Source: Macrotis lagotis (taxonomy: Eukaryota; Chordata; Mammalia; Peramelemorphia; Peramelidae). Taken from it: 64,000 nucleotides of DNA. This document shows, piece by piece, positions 59,705-64,000 of this stretch. Made by a program: the position numbers and the translations under genes. The stretch covers positions 886,928,400 through 886,992,399 of the forward strand of contig NC_133658.1 in NCBI RefSeq assembly GCF_037893015.1. Reading direction: 5' to 3'. Each line of letters begins with the position of its first letter. The first letter of the stretch is position 1. The notes under the pieces are model-generated. The model ran no database searches. It saw nothing but the letters and a program-made list of their open reading frames with translations, and had not been told where the DNA came from.

Positions 59705-60138
59705 CCAGGAGCTCCTCTTCTTTCTCTCTCCCTCCTCCTTCTCTTCTTCTTCCCATCCACCCCCCACCTTTTGTTCATTTTCCTCCACCATTTCTTTTCC
59801 GCCTCTCCTCTTTAATGTCTTCTTCCTCCTTCTTCCCCTCTTCTTCTTCCTCTGCCTCTCCTTCCTCTTCCCCTCCTTCTTCCACCTTCTTTACACCCTC
59901 CATTTTCTTCTCTTCCCCTTCATCCTTTCTTTCCCTCCTCTTCCTCATCTCCTTCTTCCTCATCCTCCTCTTCCTTCTCTTTTTCTTCTCCACTTCCCTA
60001 TTTCCTTTTCTTTCCCTTCCCTTCCCTCTTTCTCTTCCTTTTCATCTTCTTCTTCTCTCCCCCCCTCTTCCTTCTCTCATTTCTTCTCTTCTTCTCCCCC
60101 CCTTCTCCTTCTCTTCTTCTTCCTCCTTCTCTTACCCT
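59705..60138. repeat. Second polypyrimidine tract, about 430 bp
   Basis: CTT/CCT-rich, with TTCTTCCTC-type words, more T-rich and less regular than the tract at 55 kb. Frames of 148-155 codons are SSS/FFF/PPP and not genes. Confidence 0.95.
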
Positions 60139-61135
60139 GTGGGTAAGAGAAGTGGTTGCATCATCCAGAATCTTCCCCAGAAGAGGTCACAGTCCCTGTA
60201 CTGGTGGAGTGCAGGCTCCAAATATCGACTTGTTCTTTTAAATAAGAGGGGAAAAAACTATTCGTTTCTCTCCCTTTCTTAGAGTTATTGTGGCTTATTT
60301 TAAAATAATCAGATGCGCTAGAAGGGCTCTAAGAACTCTTCGCGAATATAAATGAAAAGGAAAAGAATTGAAAACTCCAGGGAGGACCGCGAGAGCTTTG
60401 AAACCCTCCTCCCCACTGAATTACTGCAGGCAGCGTTTTTTTTTTTTCTTAAACAAAATCCTCCTGGATTTGGTCGAGATTTTTCCACACCAAATTCCCA
60501 GCTCTGCTCCTGAGCACCTAAATCAATCTTTACAGAACAAATCACATCTAACCCAGGGGCTTGGCAAAGTTAAAAACCTTTGGGGCCAATTTTCTTGGCA
60601 CCAGGCTTGGGCTCACATACACTGGGGGAAAGGGCTGAAGGAGGGGAATTTTTTTTTTGCTGAGGTTTCTGGGGTCTATTGGAGGAGGTATAAGGATAAG
60701 GTAGACAGGCAGCATATTCCCAGTTTGGAGGGAGTTTTCCTCCCTCCCTCTCTTAGGCAATCTCTTCTCTGCTAACATACTCTCCTCTGTCTGACAGCCA
60801 ATTTCTCAGTCCTCTCTCTTCTCTTGGGCAGAGGGAGAAAAGGCCAAGTGAATTAACCTCATGACCAGAGGGCTCACTGAAGTTCTCCCAGCCCCGAGGG
60901 ATATTGGGAGTTTGCATCAGAGGCCCCTGGCAAACACTCTGCCCAAACCAATTGGCTCTAACTGGTTGCTGGCAGGCTGAACTCAGGAGATAAGAAGAGT
61001 CATCTTCATGTCTCATGTTTGCATCACCCTGTGAGAATTCCCTTGGAAAAATGGGTTCCAGGTGAGTCAACAGGGAGACATGGAAGTCAAAGACTGCAGG
61101 AACAGGAGATTAGCTCACGGGGTGTAGGGATGAGC
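60139..61135. other. SINE-free block, candidate conserved regulatory region
   Basis: Follows the second polypyrimidine tract. TAAAATAATCAGATGCGC, GAACTCTTCGCGAATATAAA and GGAGGACCGCGAGAGC keep several CpGs. A CCAATTGG word is at about 60948 and GAGATAAGAAG (GATA-like) at about 60987. Overlapping frames on both strands (60318-61070) are unsupported. Confidence 0.45.
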
Positions 61136-61380
61136 GTGGGATGGCCATGCTGTACTCAGGTCTGCAGAATCACATCTGGGAAGGACAAAATAAGCTAAGA
61201 CTCTGCAACCCAGTGGGGAAAGGGCCCTGAATTTAAGGGGACAGGTAACTCCAGTTCGGGCATTCATTAGCAAGGGAGGTTGTAGTTAGCTCCAACCTTG
61301 ATCATTCTTTGAGCCTATGCAGGGAGAAGAAAATTCTGAAGCCAGCAATGGAATGAGGATGAGACCGTAAATTCATATTT
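61136..61380. other. Non-coding stretch, nothing recognised
   Basis: No repeat family or gene seen. Confidence 0.4.
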
Positions 61381-61560
61381 GGAAGTCATTTAAGAAACTG
61401 GAAACATTTAGTGTACAGAAGAGAAGGCTTGGAGAGAATCTAATCACTATCTTTAGATCTTTGAAGCTATCCTATGGAAGAGGTAGGAATCAGATTTGAT
61501 CTCCTTGGCTCCAGAGGATAGAATGAAAAAGAACAGGTTGAAATTATTGCTGTTCCATTG
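61380..61560 (+). repeat. CR1/L3 LINE 3' fragment, plus strand
   Basis: AGAGAAGGCTTGGAGAGAAT, CTTTGAAGCTATCCTATGG, ATTTGATCTCCTTGGCTCCA. Confidence 0.7.
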
Positions 61561-61569
61561 TTTTCAGTT

Positions 61570-61765
61570 GTGTCCCCCATTTGGGAGTGCAGGAATGATT
61601 TGCCATTTCCTTCTCCAGCTCATATTACAGATCAGGAAACTGGGTATACAAGGTGAAGTGATTTGTCCAGGGTCACACAGTCAGTGTCTGAAACAGGATT
61701 TCAACTCAGATCTTTCTAACTTTCTAACTCCCTATCCAACCCTCTGTCTTCTGTACCTGGGGAAG
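61570..61765 (-). repeat. Family C SINE, minus strand, tail truncated
   Basis: GGAATGATTTGCCATTTCC, TTCTCCAGCTCATATTACAG, TCCAGGGTCACACAGTC and AGGATTTCAACTCAGATC. An internal repeat CTTTCTAACTTTCTAACTC occurs at 61712-61730. Confidence 0.83.
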
Positions 61766-61779
61766 GCTAACCCCTGGGA

Positions 61780-62035
61780 GAATTAGGAAGGGTCTTGGGT
61801 ACCTGAGCTGAACCCTAAATGGAGACAGGAATTCCAACAGGTAGAAGTTAGAAAGGCATTCAAGGCAAGGGGGACGGAAGGACTGCCTTGGCAAAGGCAC
61901 AGAAGTGGGAGATGATATACAGTATATGGGAAGCAGGAAGTAGAATAGTTTGGGGGGGAAGAGTAGGAGTGGGAAGAAGAGAGTGGTGTTGAGATACATC
62001 TGGAGTCAGATTGTAAGGGGCTTTCCTTAGTCCTA
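61780..62035 (-). repeat. LINE-2 internal 3' region, minus strand
   Basis: GACTGCCTTGGCAAAGGCAC, AGAAGTGGGAGATGATATAC, GGAGTCAGATTGTAAGGGGC are antisense L2 sequence. Confidence 0.7.
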
Positions 62036-62039
62036 TTTT

Positions 62040-62665
62040 TTTCCCTTGTCTTGTCCTCAGCTTTGGATTCTATTGATGACTTTTCATCTTACAGACTCTC
62101 CTCACTTAGCTTCTCTGACACTTCTCTATTCTAGTTCTCCTCTCTGTCTCTTTTGTCTGTATCATCATCCACCTCCCTTCCATTAGGCCTGGGTGTCCCT
62201 CCCCTCTCGATTCTCCTCTCTTCAATTTTTCAATGGTGCTATAGTGTTTAGGACCAAAGACAAACTCTTTGGCCTACCATTCAAAGCTCGCCACTCTCCT
62301 TTCCAGACTTACTTCACGTTACTTCTCTGCTCTTCACTACCTCTACTTGCTAACTTTTTTGTTCCCTGAACCCAATAGGCCATTTTCTATCTCTTGGAGT
62401 TTATACAAACTCTTCTCCGTGTCTGAAATACTCTCTTAACTGACCATTGCCTCTCAGACTCCCTGGGTCCCTTCAAAGCTCCACTCAATAGTTGCTTCCT
62501 ATGGAAAGTCCTTCCTCATACTCTTATTTGTTAAGGAAAAAAATTCAAAAGAGAGGAAGCCTTATCTGTCTATATATCACCATCCCCCAGTAAAATGGAA
62601 GCTTCTGGTGAGCCAGGGCATATGGATCTTTGTATCACCAGGGTCTAGCATGTTGAACTGAACTG
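62040..62665 (+). repeat. LINE-2 3' region, plus strand
   Basis: CAAAGACAAACTCTTTGGCC and TTCAAAGCTCCACTCAATAG, TTGCTTCCTATGGAAAGTCC, then the tail GTAAAATGGAAGCTTCTGG, CAGGGCATATGGATC and CAGGGTCTAGCATG. Opposite in orientation to the L2 copy just before. Confidence 0.68.
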
Positions 62666-63230
62666 AGTCCACAGTTGTGTACTGAATTAAAAATGCTAAA
62701 CCATCCTCCTTAGCATCTGGGACATGCTGGGGGAGCAGGAGATGTTGACAGAATTGTACTGATATATGGAAAAGGTAAGAATACCCAGGCCTGACAGTGA
62801 AGGAAAGAGAAGCTTTCTTTTTTAACCTACCCGATCTAACTCCTTGGGCTGCCTCCTTCAGCCCCAGGATTCAATGGACAGGATCCAGATCTTTCTTAGA
62901 GTCACTTCTAATTTGGGACTGGCACTCTTTGCAGCTCAGAATTGGCAAACAAATGCTTAGGAGGTGAGATCAGGGCTGAAACAAACTCAAGAAATACTCT
63001 GAAAACTAACTAGGAATAGGCAGTTGAACGTTGTCTCCTTTCTGAATGTTGTCTCCTTCACAAGGGAACAGAAGGGTTGATTTGTAGCTGACAAACATAC
63101 AAGTCTGTCCAGCAATCCAAATCTGGTCCACCAGTCTGTGCTCTGGTATAACTGGTAAATTGCATGTGTCTCCTATAAAGAGAAGAATGGGGTTCACTCC
63201 CTCTCCTTGAATAAGACATCTTAACTCCAT
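62666..63230. other. Non-coding stretch, nothing recognised
   Basis: No gene. A short direct repeat, GTTGTCTCCTT, occurs at about 63030 and 63049. Confidence 0.4.
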
Positions 63231-63234
63231 TCAA

Positions 63235-63400
63235 TGGAACGACCATTTATTGAAAGCTAAGCACAGGGATCCTATATGAGCCATCAGACACACAAGAGCA
63301 AACAAAAACCAATTCCTTCCATCAAGAAAATTGCACCATAAATAAGGAAAATGAGAGCAGTGAAACTGGAAAGGTATCCCTGCCCTCAGGATGCTTTCTT
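63235..63400 (-). repeat. LINE-2 3' end, minus strand
   Basis: CCATTTATTGAAAGCTAAGC, ACAGGGATCCTATATGAGC, CCAATTCCTTCCATCAAG. Confidence 0.65.
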
Positions 63401-63750
63401 TTTCCTGGGAGAAAAAATCCAACATCCTTATCTTTAAAATGGAGATAATAGCAACCCTTCCTCACAGAGTGGGGAGCAGCAATGGACAAGTCCAGTCCTC
63501 TTTGAGTTCAAAGGTTTGTCCTTATGATATTTTCTTCCACATACCTATAGATTCCCCTTGCTCTAGACCCTTGTTTAGATTTAATTGCTCTGGGGAAGAA
63601 CTTTCTAGAGATGATGTGGTACAAGAAGACACACCCCTGGATCTGTTTGATATATCTAAAAATCAGCTTGATGACCTCAGATGCTCCCACTGGTCTCTAG
63701 GACTCTTATGTAGGCAATGGGTGTTATATGAAGAGGGACTTTGGGACAAG
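63401..63750. other. Unassigned; longest non-repetitive plus-strand frame of the window end
   Basis: A 142-codon plus-strand frame (63391-63819) has ordinary composition but no domain, and its C-terminal end runs into a SINE. I do not call it a gene. GTTTAGATTTAATTGCTCTG may be an old repeat trace. Confidence 0.4.
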
Positions 63751-63754
63751 AATC

Positions 63755-63945
63755 ATCAAATCATAGGTCTGGAGCTAAAAGAGGTCTTTGAGGTCTTTAT
63801 TGTACAAGACAGAGATTAGGCCCCAGAGGGCTTGTAAAATGATTGGCTAAGGTCACACAGAGAGCAATAAGCAACATTGTCAGCATTTGAACTTAGGGTC
63901 CTTTGAATGAATCCAGACTCAGCACTCTTCACTGCCCTATGCTGA
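63755..63945 (-). repeat. Family D SINE, minus strand
   Basis: ATCATAGGTCTGGAGCTAAA, AGAGATTAGGCCCCAGAG, GGCTAAGGTCACACAGAG, GCATTTGAACTTAGGGTCC. Confidence 0.82.
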
Positions 63946-64000
63946 GTTTTAAGTTAAAAAAAAAAAAGATGCAGGGGGAAAGGAATCCCCTGAACCTCCC

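Noticed and set aside
59700..60282. Frames of 148 and 155 codons, serine- and phenylalanine-rich
   Set aside because: Low-complexity CTT/CCT tract; no domain and opposite-strand frames are also open.
61060..61078. Splice-donor-like CCAGGTGAGTC
   Set aside because: A single consensus donor without a supported coding frame, acceptor or neighbouring exon is expected by chance in 64 kb.
63391..63819. 142-codon plus-strand frame
   Set aside because: Of ordinary composition but it crosses from an L2 end into a SINE; no domain, splice or promoter evidence.

Overview
The window looks like non-coding DNA from a marsupial mammal, either an American opossum or a dasyurid/other Australian lineage; the sequence alone does not decide which. 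The evidence is the repeat content: dozens of tRNA-headed CORE-SINEs (heads reading like GGTGGTGCAGTGGATA ... GTTCAAATCC ... CTAGCTGTGTGACC) with several different 3' tails, marsupial-type LINE-1 3' ends, a SINE tail resembling RTE/BovB, many LINE-2 3' ends, CR1/L3 remains and a few small hAT-like DNA transposons. I found no protein-coding gene, tRNA, rRNA or CRISPR array. The long open frames are explained by low-complexity DNA (CT, CCTT, AG, TGG and ATT tracts) or by transposon remains. The window is therefore intergenic or deep intronic.

SINE names used below: family A ends in GCCTTGCAAAAACCTAA plus poly(A). Family B ends near GAGAACAAAGGACAA. Family C has an RTE/BovB-like tail (TGGCAAACCACT ... 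AGTCAGACATGACTGA). Family D is the older MIR-like CORE-SINE group, whose tails read either GTTGTGAGGATCAAATGAG ... (ATT)n or CCTTCCAGCTCTAAATC. Family E has a tail reading TGATTTCACTGCTCTAG on the minus strand. Family assignment is by recognition, not by a library search.

Layout: 0-13 kb is a dense mix of SINEs, L2 and L3 with a 280-bp CCTT tract and two CT tracts. 13-18 kb has a perfect 38-bp palindrome beside an AG tract, an L1 3' end and TG/ATCC/CTAT tracts. 18-24 kb has an ATT array and a 430-bp TGG-type array grown from SINE tails, an L2 copy with recognisable dead reverse transcriptase, and an L1 3' end. 24-33 kb holds SINEs, a degenerate minisatellite of 45-65 bp units near 28 kb, two L1 3' ends and a hAT-like element. 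33-42 kb is relatively repeat-poor in places, with blocks that look like conserved non-coding elements. 42-47 kb carries an antisense CR1/L3 reverse transcriptase remnant cut by younger SINEs. 47-54 kb is mixed, with an AT palindrome. 55-61 kb has two large polypyrimidine tracts (about 880 and 430 bp), each directly followed by a SINE-free, conserved-looking block. 61-64 kb returns to L3, L2 and SINE remains.

Nothing here supports a new multi-gene system. The observations most worth checking are the candidate conserved regulatory blocks (33.6-34.4, 47.1-47.3, 49.9-50.2, 55.9-57.0 and 60.2-61.1 kb), the two polypyrimidine tracts beside them, the 28-kb minisatellite, and the nested insertions that give a relative age order of the repeat families.
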